From Polyodon spathula (Eukaryota > Chordata > Actinopteri > Acipenseriformes > Polyodontidae), in the NCBI RefSeq assembly GCF_017654505.1, contig NC_054547.1, positions 26,425,975 through 26,489,974 on the forward strand: a stretch of DNA of 64,000 bases, given 5' to 3'. Shown piece after piece: positions 47,366 through 59,275 of this stretch. Each line of letters opens with the position of its first letter. The stretch's first letter is position 1. Made by a program: the position numbers and the translations under genes. Under the pieces are notes generated by a model. That model saw only the letters and a program-made list of their open reading frames with translations. It was not told the origin of the DNA and ran no database searches.

Positions 47366-50300
47366 ATTTTTGCCATTGTCAATAGGTTATCAATAAGGAA
47401 GAGAGCTGCGAGGGGTAGCACTGGTTTGACTTCATGAGTTCAAGGTGCTGGAGTTGTTGTGGAGGGAAACATGATAATCCCTGGATGTTTACCACCTAAA
47501 ATTCCTTCAGGGCAGTTTGGGAAGGAAATTCACTGCAGAACAGCCCAATCATCACTTTTGACTTGTGAAGTCTTGTCTAAGAAAACATGTTCAACCTACA
47601 GTACCGTGAACCCTCTTTTTTAGAGCATGCGCCTGATCTATTGCTCACTGTGTTTTGCTTTATAAATGGCAGAATGTTACATTTTTCTCAGTCATGCGAG
47701 GGACGGTCTGTTTTTTATTTACCCAAGCTCTGATTTAGTATGATGACAATGGTCAATTTTTCCTTTTCTATTTTGAAATAGTCCTGGTGCTAAGGCATTT
47801 ATAAAAAATGAAAATCGTTAGTTTTTATTTCCTCCTTTTTCTCATTTCTTATTCCAGAGCTGCCTGGTATTGATTCTGGAAACGGAGCATGTGCACTTCT
47901 TATGAGATGCTGTTCTACATGGTTATGCTGTGGGTGTAGGTCAGGGTAGCCTTCTCTTTCCCAATGCAGCACTCACAGCTGTAATGTTTTATTCATTCTT
48001 ACTTGTTTTGATGTGAAAGTCAGACAGCAGAGGACTACCCCACTGTATCTTTCTATGCAATCAAAATCAATGAAGTCCTTTTATCGACATGTGTTGATGT
48101 ATTATTGTTATATATATGAGGTACTGATATAGAATGACATAAAAAATGTTTGTATGTGCTTGCATGCGATAGAATAGTAAAGGACCTTCTACTATGATTT
48201 GACTATCTGCATACAGAGGTGCCTTATAGTAAAGCGTCACTGCATTAGAGAGCACTTATTGACCCTGCCGTGGGAGAACGTCTTGAAGTTTAGTATAACT
48301 AATAACAACTTAGCAGTAAAACACAATTAGGTAAGGGTGTAGGCATAGGGATATGCTGCAGCCCATCCTCTAGTAGCAATGCCACTAATAGTTCAGCATG
48401 GAGAAGTATTCAGCATTCAGCAGAGAAGTAGATAACACAAGATCTTTCCAGAAATGGCTAATTTAGTAAAAGAAAAAACAGCGACTTGTGAAATTCTAAG
48501 GATCGCTTCTCTGAAGACGCGTGTGACATCTTTTCTCATTACTGGCAGAAGCTATAACTTTGATAAATTATGCTTCTCTTTTACAATTATAAATCGAATT
48601 GATTTTTTTTCTTTGTCTCTCTCTTTTCTTCCCACGCTATCTTGCTGATTCCTTGGAATTTCTGCATGCTGTGTTACTCCAATTCCTACCACCCAATTGA
48701 TGTACAAAAGGTAAGAAATATGTTCAAATACATATAATGCCAATATGCATGGCCTTTAGGACCGCTAACGAGGTAATCATAATTTAAGGCCAAAAACAAT
48801 ATCATATGAATTAGTAAACTGACTCAGAAGCTGACACTGGAATTCTGGTGTCCACAACTGCATTTAGTAAACTTATGTACATTTATTTGATCCTATGTTT
48901 TGTACTCAGTACTAGAAACCTCATACCTTTTAAAGTGTTTTTTTTTCTACAATTTGTTTTCAGCTAGCTCATCCATTCGTCCACATTAACTACAGAGATA
49001 GTGTCTGCAATTCTCCTTTGAGACAGAATAGATTAAGCAACACATTAATAAAATGTATTGCAATTAAGGAGGTTGCTGCTTCTTTTATAATGGAAGTACA
49101 ATGCTTGGCTTCCTTTTTTCCAAACAGTACTTGTATTTGTTTTTGTTTCTTGAATCTTGCCATTAGGCTCAAGACATATCTTTGTAGGGTCATTTCAGGT
49201 TATACTGTATATTTCCTGTGCTTAGTTGTTAAGAACAGGATTTTCATGTTTGGATATTCACTAATAATTTAAATATTCATTTGGATATTCGTTTGTTTCC
49301 AAACGTAATGTAACACGTTAAGTAGAAAAATATCCCAGTGAATTAACTTCAAAATAAAAGATTCAAATAGCAGTTCAAGCTAAACGTTGTTTTGATTATT
49401 CCCGAAAGAAACAGTACATAAAGCTGACACCGCAATTTATTATTTGTTTTTTACTTTTCTTTTCATTCCTTGCCATTGCTGTTTCTTCACAGTAAACAGT
49501 GGCCACAGACACATTTTCATAAACTAATAACATGAGGTTTACATGTGCCACATTGTAGCTGAACAAGCAAACAAAACTGAAATTTAACTTTAAACACTTC
49601 AAATAAAGCAAACGTGGAATTGGCGTTGTAAAATGAAGAGGGGAAAAAAACAATGTTTTGGTTCTCGTTTATTACATTCCACATAACAAAGTCTAAACAA
49701 AAGAATATATAATATATACAATCTATATAAAAATCACTACACAGTATCTCCAGCAATTTGGGCACTGTTTTAATGAGGTATTTCAGAATACCTGACAAGC
49801 TGCCTTTTTTCTGTCCCATAAGATTCTGACTCGATCTAAAGCAGCACTATGCGTTTTTTACCCAGATTGGCATTCCACAGAGATAACTGTGTTCCATATT
49901 GTTCTTTAAGACACAAAGGCATACTGTCAGTACATATTTAACAGAAAAGCATTTCTCATAAAGGAAACGAGGGTGCTCATGTTTTCAAGGTGAGCCATAC
50001 CTGCCTAACATCAAGGAGGGTCTCCCGGCTCTCAGCGATCTCCGGGAGTGTTCAAATTTAACTAGTCCCTCCCTTCTAGCGCTATCATTGGCTGCTTTAA
50101 GTTTTTATTAAAAATTGGAGAGTGATAGGTGGAACCACTCCAGTTCTTAAGATCAATACTTATTTTAATGGGTACTGAAACAACGAATGATAGCACGGAT
50201 CTCTATTCAGCCGTCCATTCAGAGAAGAGGGATGCAGTTACGGGGCGTGACATTAAAGGGGCAGGGGTTAGAGGAGGTGTCAATGTTTGAAAGCTGATAC

Positions 50301-52233
50301 CTTTAAATGTGAGTGTCAAAAAATGCAATTACTTAATCATTTTTCCTAAAATTATATATTTCTTACCCTCAGTTATATCCTTATATAAACACTGTGCCAT
50401 CAAGCCAACATGTTTAACAACACTGATAAGACAATGTGTTTGGGTTTTTGCTTTTGAATCCCTAGGGTGGCAATATGGTAATTGTAATAACCAGCAATCT
50501 GAAATCCTACTTATCCTATTGTTGTGGTTTCTGACACTGGCATCCCAGTTGTTTGAACTGTGGGAGGAGGAGGTGGAGCTAGACTGCGACTTGGATGATG
50601 ACCCCTAATTTTGGAAGTACCATACCATTTCTGCTGGTACTCACGTGAGAACCTAATGTTAAAAGTTATATATTAAGCAATATTATATATTTTTTTTTTT
50701 TTTGTTAACAACAATTTACCTCAGATTTTGCTTGCCAATCCCCCCCTCCCCTTTCCCAGAGGCCCAATTTGGACTGGATTGCTTAGTTTAGTGCCTGTTT
50801 TTTGTAACATGCCCATGAGATTCAGTTACCTGAAAACCATATGTTTTCTAAATCTCTAATAAAGAGAATATGACAGCACCTACCTGTGAATGAAATCAAA
50901 GAAGGTCATCCACTGCAGGGGATTTTGCTTATGTCAATAAACCACCAGAGCTGATCTTGAGTGGTTTATAAGCAGTAGCAGCATCTTGAGAGTGGAGAAC
51001 CTCCTTTTATGCCCCTCTAGGCATTTTGTTTATTTTTTCTATAATAGTATCACGTTGTAACCGAAAAGATACATTTGCTTCCATTTATATTTTCAATCGA
51101 GTGCCAGAATGAAATTCCCAAGTTAATTTGTCAAGTGTTTAACAGCATTTCATGGATCACCAAAACAGGAGGACAGTGTGCTGAAGAGATAGCGGAGTCA
51201 TTTCTTTCATAGCAAGTCATATAATTGTAGCAAACAAGAAATGGTTCCAATCGATTTCTTTTTACTTTTTTTTTTTTTTTTTTGAAGAACTTTGTATTTG
51301 TAATTTATTAATGTGGTGCAGCAGTGTATTTTTGTGAATGTTATCAATATGCAGGGTGATTTAAAAAGCGACAAAATACGTATATTTTTATCTTATTTTT
51401 TTAACCATTTTTTTTTTGTTATCATCAAAAGTATGGCCCTTTTTAAAAGTATGCAGCTGGTTCAGATCAATATAAACATGTATTGCAGTTAATTGAATAG
51501 TACAGTACTGTAAACTATCCCGTGAACAGAAAAGTATGGAAGGGCTTTCATGACAGGTGGTTTGCTGAGCGCATAGCTTCATGAAAACTGCAAGGTAATG
51601 TGTGGCTTTGTGACAGTCCTTCATGTCATTGTAGTCCTGAGTTTTGTTTGTGTCGTATGCAAGACTGAGCTCTTGCGCAGTTTTGGAAGGGCGAAGATTA
51701 TTCCATTGGGGTGTGCAGGGTCAAGTGTCTTTACTCAATAACAGATTCCTGTAAAGTTTGACTTAGTCAGCAAGGGAGTGATTGATATGTTCTTTCAAAG
51801 ATGGTTCAGTGTAGTCTCTCAACAGAAACGTAGCACAAGACAGAAAAGCTATAAAATGGTATTCTCTTCTAAACTAATTCAAGTAGGTGCTTTATTGAAT
51901 GTTAGTCTTTTATCTATAAAGTATGCTTTATTTTAACTGTAAAGTTTAAGTATTTATGAGAAATACCTTCTGGAGCCAGAGTTACTATAACCTTGACATC
52001 ACGTGTAGGTTTATCCCTGACCGCTGTATATTATAAAGTGTGTTTCTCCTACAAAAAATCTTACTGCTGCTTTTAGACAATGCTGGAAAGAATCTATATA
52101 TTGGGATTATTTCTGTACAGAAATAATTGTATAATGTTACAGCAGAGCCCTTGGTAATTATTCCTGCAGTGTCAGAAGCTGACTTGATGGGGTCACAAAG
52201 CCACAGTCAGTTTATTTCCCTGGTTCTGATGTA
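47366..52233. other. Non-coding DNA, no gene seen
   Basis: No gene is supported. A GC-richer patch at about 50,010-50,290 (TCTCCCGGCTCTCAGCGATC and CTCCGGGAG near 50,040) may be a worn repeat. Poly-T runs lie at about 50,686 and 51,267. The ORF at 50309-50608 ends in an acidic stretch but has no domain. Confidence 0.5.
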
Positions 52234-53166
52234 CAGTGCCTATAGAAAGCCTACACCCCCTTGAATTGTTTCACATTTTTTTTTTCCACTTATCTACACA
52301 CCACACTCTACACTGTTAAGGGGAAGAAATTATATATTAAAAATACAAAACTGAAAGATCATAATTGGATAAGTCTCCACCCCCCTGAGTTAATACTTGG
52401 TGGAAGCACCTTTGGCAGAGTATTTTTTTGCATACTTCAAACGGGATTCAAGGTGGGCTTTCTTGAGTAATGGCTTCCTTCTTGCCACCCTACCGTACAG
52501 GCCAGATTTGTGGAGTGCTTGGGATATTGTTGTCATATGCACACTTTGACCAGTCTTGGCCATAAAAACCTGTAGCTCTTGCAAATTTGCCATTGGCCTC
52601 TTGGTAGCCCCTCTGATCAGACTCTTTCTTGCTTGGTCATCCAGTTTGGAAGGACAGCCTAGGCAGGGTCTTGGTGGTGCCATACACCTTCCACTTCGTA
52701 ATAATTGTCTTGACCCTGCTCCAAGGTATATTCAAGGCCTTTGATATTTTTTTTATACCCATTCTCTGATCTGTGCATTACAACTTTTTCCTGGAGTTCT
52801 TTTGAAAGCGTCTTGGTGCTCATGGTTGAGTTTTTGCTTTGAAATGCACTACCCAGCAGAGCCTACCGGCTACAGGAAATGCTGAATTTATCCTGAATTC
52901 ATGTGAATCATTACAATTTAAGACAGTTGGAGGCCACTTAACTTGGTGTGTGATTTTGAAGGTGATTGGTTACACCTAAGCTAATTTAGGATTGCTATAC
53001 AAGGGGGGTGGACACTTATCCAACCAAGCTATTTCAGTTTTTATTTTTAATTAATTTTATACAAATTTCTAGAATATTTTTTTCACTTGGAAGTTATGGG
53101 GTAGGATGTTTAGATAAATGAAAAAAAAAAAACATTTTGAACATTTTGAAAGGGGGTATGTAGCTG
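52234..53166 (-). mobile_element. Internally deleted Tc1-like transposon (family 4)
   Basis: A 933-bp element flanked by TA on both sides (52232-52233 and 53167-53168). The left end is CAGTGCCTATAGAAAGCCTA, then CACCCCCTTG; the right end read inward is CAGCTACATACCCCCTTTC, so about 11 bases of the outer repeat are missing there. Inner direct repeats TTGGATAAGTSTCCACCCCC lie at about 52,366 and 53,005. The transposase catalytic core has been deleted, leaving the DNA-binding half joined to the last residues. It is a non-autonomous derivative that keeps both ends. Confidence 0.9.
52390..52823 (-). pseudogene. Tc1-like transposase, DNA-binding half fused to C-terminal tail
   Basis: The ATG at 52,823 begins MSTKTLSKELQEKVVMHRSE. 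One extra A in an A-run near 52,752 shifts the frame; in the shifted frame the helix-turn-helix continues (ISKALNIPWSRVKTIITKW). The open frame then covers the second helix-turn-helix (CPSKLDDQARKSLIRGATKR, then [20 protein letters not shown]) to LKYAKK. There it jumps directly to the C-terminal YSAKGASTKY and a stop at 52,390. The whole DDE catalytic domain, about 200 residues in relatives, is missing; the junction is in frame. Such a protein could bind ends but not cut. Confidence 0.87.
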
Positions 53167-53589
53167 TATAAGAAGATGCAATTATGTCATACAGTCCATT
53201 GAGGTGTGTTTGGATTTCTTTTCTTACTGCATGTGAAGATCACATCCAGCTTCCTGCTTGCTTTCTCCAATTGCCTCAGATACTTCTGACCCCTGACTTT
53301 TTATTTTTTAAGGGTAACGGCTTCAAATGCCCTTTTAATTCTTTTATGTTGCATTTTTTATGATATTTGCAGTGGTTCTGCTTTATATTTCTCAGATTTT
53401 ATTGAATTTCTCTGTTGCCATCTTTTCCTGGTTAAGAAGAGCTGAAGGGTATTGAATAAACGTTCCTTCAAGGAAAGCTTTACTTTATCAGGTTGTTTAG
53501 ATATTGAACAGATGGCATACCTGAGTAATAAAACTGTGCTTTTATTAGACATGAAAAATGTAAGCATTATAGTATCATTTTTCCAGTAA
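53167..53589. other. Non-coding DNA between two Tc1 remnants
   Basis: No gene is seen. The minus-strand ORF beginning at 53,645 enters this region after leaving transposase similarity. Confidence 0.5.
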
Positions 53590-54026
53590 TGACAATAAAT
53601 CATTTTCTGCCTAAGGTTTTCAGATAGCTCTTTACTTTTTCCCATATTGATTTATTGGTAATGACAGCAATCATCCAATGCCTAACCCTTTTATGCTCTC
53701 TAAGAATGTTCACCTACAATCCAGCATTTTCTAGACTTTTCTAGAATTAGGTTCTGCATTATCATACTGAAATTTCTAGCACCTTATAGACAATATTATT
53801 ATAACATCAGAGTATGAATACTTTTGAATTAGCATTTTTGGAGTTTTGCAAAAACAATTGCTGAAACAAATAATTGTAGACTCTTTCTATTCCGTGTAAC
53901 TTTTTTTCAACATACACAAATGGAAAACTTTTGCTACAAAAGATTTTTCCTACAATTCTTTGTTTTCGAGAAATTTGTAGAAATTATAAATTTCCACTGG
54001 GCTATGTACACTTTTGACTACAACTG
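53590..54026 (-). mobile_element. Right end of a Tc1-like transposon (family 3), solo
   Basis: Closely related to the right part of the element at 45,266-47,365 (shared TAGAATTAGGTTCTGCATTA and GAATACTTTTGAATTAGCAT, and GGAGTTTTGCAA). Here the true tip is kept: read inward it is CAGTTGTAGTCAAAAGTGTA, the Sleeping-Beauty-like Tc1 terminus. The transposase start is at 53,645 on the minus strand (MGKSKELSENLRQKMI), but similarity is lost after about 16 residues. No left end is found, so this is a truncated copy. Confidence 0.85.
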
Positions 54027-54525
54027 TGTGTGCTGTTTTTAATCCAGTTAAGGCTTTCTGTCTACAAAAACAGCAAACTTTGCAGGTGGTCTCGCTCCGA
54101 TGTCACACAACAAACACTTATTTTAGCCAAATTTAGAAGTACACCATTAGCAGGGTCAGACAGTCCTGTACCTGATCAACCTGGCAGATGAGAGGAATCG
54201 TGCTGTTGCCCCCAGCAGCTAAAAGCAAGGAAGCAAGCAACAAGTAACCAGAGTTTGACATCATTATAAGCTCAATTGACTTGGGAAATCAAACACTAGA
54301 TACTTCTCTGCAGTCATGAGGTTTCTTTATTAGTGTGGGTCTTTTTTTCATTCTCTGAATTATGTACTTGTTAACTTTTGATCCCCTTGTGGGAACTTGT
54401 TTTTTTTTTTTTTTTTTTGGACCAATAATTTTTTTTTTTTAATTTTTGAGTTATTCTTGTTTCTGTTGAAACTTGCATTACCTTCAAATATAATTAAAAG
54501 CTAAGAAAGGAAGTTGTGTGTTCCT
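54027..54525. other. Non-coding DNA with poly-T tracts
   Basis: Two T-runs at about 54,400-54,418 and 54,430-54,440. No gene seen. Confidence 0.5.
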
Positions 54526-54765
54526 CAGATCAATTCAAGGACATTCAGATGAGGAGCTTTAATTAAAAACAGGATGACCGCACTCTGCAGATCTGTCTCG
54601 GTCGCCTTCCTGAGCCAGATTTCATATAGGGAAGTTAAGTGAAGATCCCAAAGTGAATTAGCCTGCGGTGATTGATTAGTTTGCAGTAATTAGCTTTGTA
54701 ATGTAAATTAATTGGGCGATCATTTCAAATTGATTGTTCTCTATCTCAATCCAGGAAAGAAAACC
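54526..54765. promoter_or_regulatory. Candidate conserved non-coding element (homeodomain-site cluster)
   Basis: About 240 bases free of simple repeats and dense in homeodomain-type cores (GATTGATTAG, GTAATTAGC, AAATTAATTG, TTTAATTAAA). This composition is typical of vertebrate developmental enhancers. It is a guess from composition and motifs; conservation was not tested. Confidence 0.25.
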
Positions 54766-57700
54766 ACTGCACTAATCCAAAGTGTTCTTCTACCAGAACT
54801 GCAGCATCAAATACACTTTCCCTGCCAGGATATTGATGTCTGAAAAAGATCAGGTGGTTGTTGTTCTTATTAGGACCATTTTATAGCATATCTCCTAGTT
54901 CAGCAGTCTTCCTTAATAGGGCTGAGATATTTAAAGGTGTAGCTTTTACACATTTAATGCTTGTATGTAATACCAGTAAACACACATTGGACTTGGAGTT
55001 CCTAATATGTTAAGGGTTCAGAATGCTGTGCATCAAAGGTGCAGTAATGTGCAGAGGATGTTGATGGTAAAATAGAAACTAAACTTTTTGGAGTTATAAA
55101 GGTGACATTGAAAATAAAGCCCTATGGGTGTTTTATGGAAAATATATTCAGTATAACAAATGGACTTTTGGCTCACAGTGGGTCATGGGTCAAATTAGTT
55201 TTCAAGGTGAGAAGCATACTGTAAAGTATTTCCATTGGGGAGTGTGTACGCTCTGAGGGCCCTTTTCTTGTATGGTTTCTGAGTGTAATAATTGTAATTA
55301 CTATAGCACAATGGTAACTGTAATTTATAATTGAACAAGATTGTAACTGTAACTGCAATTTCATCAAAACAATTCTGCTCTAATTGTAATTCTAATTGAC
55401 CCCAGGTCTGTCTATAAATATGCTGTTACGTTTAAAGGTGAAATAAATTCTGGTTTTAAATATTGCCATACAGTGGTTAGTTTTAACATACTTCTGAAAA
55501 GACTAATTTGAAGATTGTGGTGATGTTCAATGGCCTCTTCAGTGTAAACCAAAAGAGGGTTTTCTCTACAGCAAAAATGCCATTACTCAGATTCACTGCA
55601 GTTGGTTTGACAGATTGAGACTCATGTTAATTACACCGCATTTAAGTTACTGAACAAGGCCACTGGCTTGAACTGAAGAGAGACCTGGGTTATTCAAACA
55701 TTACTCAAACTTGATTTGGTCTTATAAAGGGGATCTAATTTAATGGGACAAAATCCTTTTTTTTAAATTCATGTTCATAGTGTTTTATATGTTAAGACTT
55801 CCTCTGGTAGTCCGTGCATTTCTAGTTTAGAATGACATGGTATTCTATGTGGGGTCTAACTAGAGCATTATGTAGCCTTAGCATAATTGCTTTAGACTTG
55901 TATTCCACACTTTGCCAGTGCAACCAAATGTTCTTTTTGCCTTTATTAATTGCCATATTTGTGAGTTTTGATTGGTTCGTCTGTGATATTGCAGTGGATT
56001 ACCCATGACTGTCTTCCAGTACCTCTTGCCAAAGCTTAATTTATTAAAGTCAATACATGTTTAAATGCAGGCCATACACTGCAGACACTGGTATTTTTAG
56101 ATCTTTCTTTTCTCAACAGTAATGCATCACTGTCTAACAGTAAAATTCCCTTGACACACACCAAGCAGGAGTTTGAATCACATTTAAAATACAGGCCGGT
56201 AATTAAGACTAATTAAAGGATTACTTTCTAGTAGTTTAATTCTTGGCTCATTCTTGATTGTGCCTTTAGCTTTAACGTTTATCACTACTGGAATCAGCCT
56301 TGGAAAAGCGTATTTTGATTCTTACAATTATTGAACACCCCCTGACTTTTCTGTCATGTTCTGCTGTTGCTGCCTTCAGTGTATTCTCCATTGTTGTAAA
56401 TTCATCCATCCCTCAGTATCCACAGTCCTTCATTAAGCTGACCTTTTGAGCAGACATTCAAAAGTAATTTCCAGTGAAATAGCACACGCCTGTGGTGTTT
56501 ATTGTTGTATTTGCCCTATAGCGTTGAACATATCAGTATACGTGTAATTCCTTTAGGTACAACATTACATGTGTATGACTGTATGCCTCTGCTGCATACA
56601 ATATTTCACTAACAGCCTAATTACTGCAGTATATTACTAAATTAATTTGTTTAAATAACTAAATACTATAAATATGTTATTTATATGTAGAGTATCATTA
56701 AAAGCATACTACAGATTTAGTTTGCTGATTTTTTTCAGTGTTGCAGTATATTTATTTTAGAGATAGTTTCATATGGAAATAAAGTTGCATTAAATAATAT
56801 AATATTGGGTGTTTTACTTGTAGTGCAAGCATATTTGTACCCACTCAATGTCAGATCAGCCACTAAGAGGTAGCCACTCAAATCTCTCGTGGAGTGGATT
56901 TTTGTAACCTAATTTCAGGGCTTTTCTTCTTGTCTTGTGGAGAACTCCCCGACTCCACTTATGAATTACCTGTCAGTAATAAGTACATCTTAACCATTTT
57001 GTCAAATGACTGGTTGCCATTGTTGGTGAAGCATAAAGGGTTAATAAAACATAACAGAATTTGTTACAAATGTTTGCATATTTAAAACAAGTCCATGTAG
57101 AAAACAGAGAGTCTGTCATTTAATGCGCACATTATGTAGTACCATATGATAAAATCATAGCAACCTTCACCTCAAGTGATTTGTTTGCTCCACATGCTCA
57201 AAAAGACCTCACAGGTTTGGTTAAGCATCTAGATATCAACAGCTAGTTTCTAAAATCAATAGATATGTACTGTTTTAAAAATAAGACTAGAGCATTCCAA
57301 ATCTTCAGTGAACCTTTTCTGTGTCCTTTCCTGCCTTTGCTTTCAAGTGCTTTGTAGAGTTGGGTGATTTAAAAATAATTCATAAAGCAAGTGCTTTTCA
57401 GAAACAGTTGTAACCCTCCATGCGCAGTGTTTAACAGGTATTCCTTGAGGCAGGATTGAAATTGCTGTGTGTTTCATTTGAAGGAGGTTCATTAGTAATC
57501 TGAGTGTTTTCAGCACTGCAGCAGTTTGGATTTCTGTCTGTTGTTTTCCTCAGGCCTGAAAATCCCTGGATCTCTGGGGGCTAGACTGCGAGGATTAAGC
57601 TTTGGGTTTGAATAGATAAGGCACATTAGATAACAACAGTTAAAAGTTGGGCTTTTTTGGGGCTCAAGTCAGCTTTTAAAATGAACTGAAATCAAGCAGC

Positions 57701-59069
57701 AGGATTTGGTCTTACTATGCCCTAGCAGACTTATCTCTCTCTCTCTTTTTTTTTTTGTGAACTTCCTGAGGTAAAACTAACATGAACTGCAGCAGCCCAA
57801 GCTTATGTTAATGCTGTTCAACTTTCTAATGTCAAACTGTCAATGCTAGCTTGATTTAAATGCACATTTGAGAACACTGTGCACTGTACAGTATGTGTTC
57901 ACAGCATGTTTGTGTTGAATTGTTACAATGTGTTGAACATGTACATGTGCAGTATAATACCAAATGAAAATGTATTGTAATCAAAGTAATACATTGTATT
58001 ATATTTACAGGTAAGGTTCCACAGCGAAACAAGCATGTTTGCCCCATATTTTGAAAGATCCTCTACCTTTCTGTCTGACAGGCGAGAATTAAACAGTTTT
58101 TAAACTGTATGAAAAAAAAAATATAAATTACTGTAGCAGAAACGAACTCCATATACATAACATGTACAATAAAACATGCTTTCCTGTCCTATGAAATGAC
58201 AAGTGTTCTGTAACACTTAGGATGCAACATCTATGTAAGAAAATGTACACTTTTTTTTTTTTTTAGCAACCCAAAATGCCCCAAAGCTATCACTCTTAAC
58301 AACATCAGTGACACTGCTCCTGTTCATTGGATCAGACTGACTGCCACTGATATTGTTCAAACCTGAAGATTGTTCAAATGTAGCAAGGCAAAGGTCGGCA
58401 TGCAGCTACCGACACCAAGCATACATAGAAGCTACTGTCAAGACCAGTACATTAGGTCTAGAAACAAAAATGCTATCCCTCTTCCTCAATTATAATATCT
58501 GGTACCTTTTTCTTTACAAATTAACCCTTGCTTTGAAGTGATACTGTATTAACTATTTCACGATATTTGAATCAATGTATTCTTTATGACTTATTGCAAA
58601 GCCACGGGCCAAAGCTCTGAGGCAGAAATGCTATTCTGAAAGAGTGACTGCCTGCGCTGGAATTTCAAGTAAGAGCTATGAGGACCATTTCAGCCACTTG
58701 TTCAAATTCATCATCTTCAATCCGAGTGATTACCTTACTGCGGAGAAATCTTTCACTCTAACGGTCTTGTTTTATGTTGTGTCAGACAGCCCTGCAAATC
58801 TACTTTTCTCTCAGATCTGCTTATGCCAGCATTCTCTAACCAGCAGTCCTGCATCACAGTAGCTCTTTGTATGTGCTTTATAGGGCCTTGCAGTACTAGT
58901 AGCTCCTTGTCACTATTTAGGCTTTATTTATTTTTTTTTTAGATTTACTGCCAGCTTCCTGCTGATCTATTCTTTTTAAATGATGCTGCACATGTGTATT
59001 TTCCTTTTGAAATAAGTGGGGGAAAAAAGATGCAGTATCACAAAATGGGATAAAAAAAATATATATGAA
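54766..59069. other. Non-coding DNA, no gene seen
   Basis: No domain-bearing ORF or structured repeat recognised. About 56,190-56,430 and 57,540-57,720 look like unique, non-repetitive DNA that might be conserved. Homopolymer runs lie at 57,748 and 58,252. Confidence 0.45.
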
Positions 59070-59103
59070 AGACGCTATATAAAATAAAGATTGATTGATT
59101 GAT
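59070..59103 (+). mobile_element. Possible LINE/SINE 3'-tail remnant
   Basis: GACGCTATATAAAATAAAGA followed by (TTGA)n resembles the 3' end of L2-like LINEs or their SINE partners (GCGCTATATAAAATAAA plus a short tandem repeat). No body of the element is recognisable upstream. Confidence 0.4.
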
Positions 59104-59145
59104 ATATTAAAGCATTGGGGAAGCTTATTAGATAAAAAAAAATTA

Positions 59146-59147
<2 letters not shown>

Positions 59148-59231
<84 letters not shown>
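59148..59231. repeat. (TA)n microsatellite
   Basis: A pure TA tract of about 84 bases. Confidence 0.97.
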
Positions 59232-59233
<2 letters not shown>

Positions 59234-59240
59234 GTAAGGC

Positions 59241-59275
59241 ACCAGCTGGGCCCCCCCCCCCCCCCAGCTGGGCTT
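59241..59275. repeat. Poly-C tract flanked by direct CCAGCTGGGC repeats
   Basis: CCAGCTGGGC, then about 16 C residues, then CCAGCTGGGC again. The flanking decamers are direct repeats built on the palindrome CCAGCTGG, so the region can fold or slip. The C-run length may be a sequencing artefact. Confidence 0.85.
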
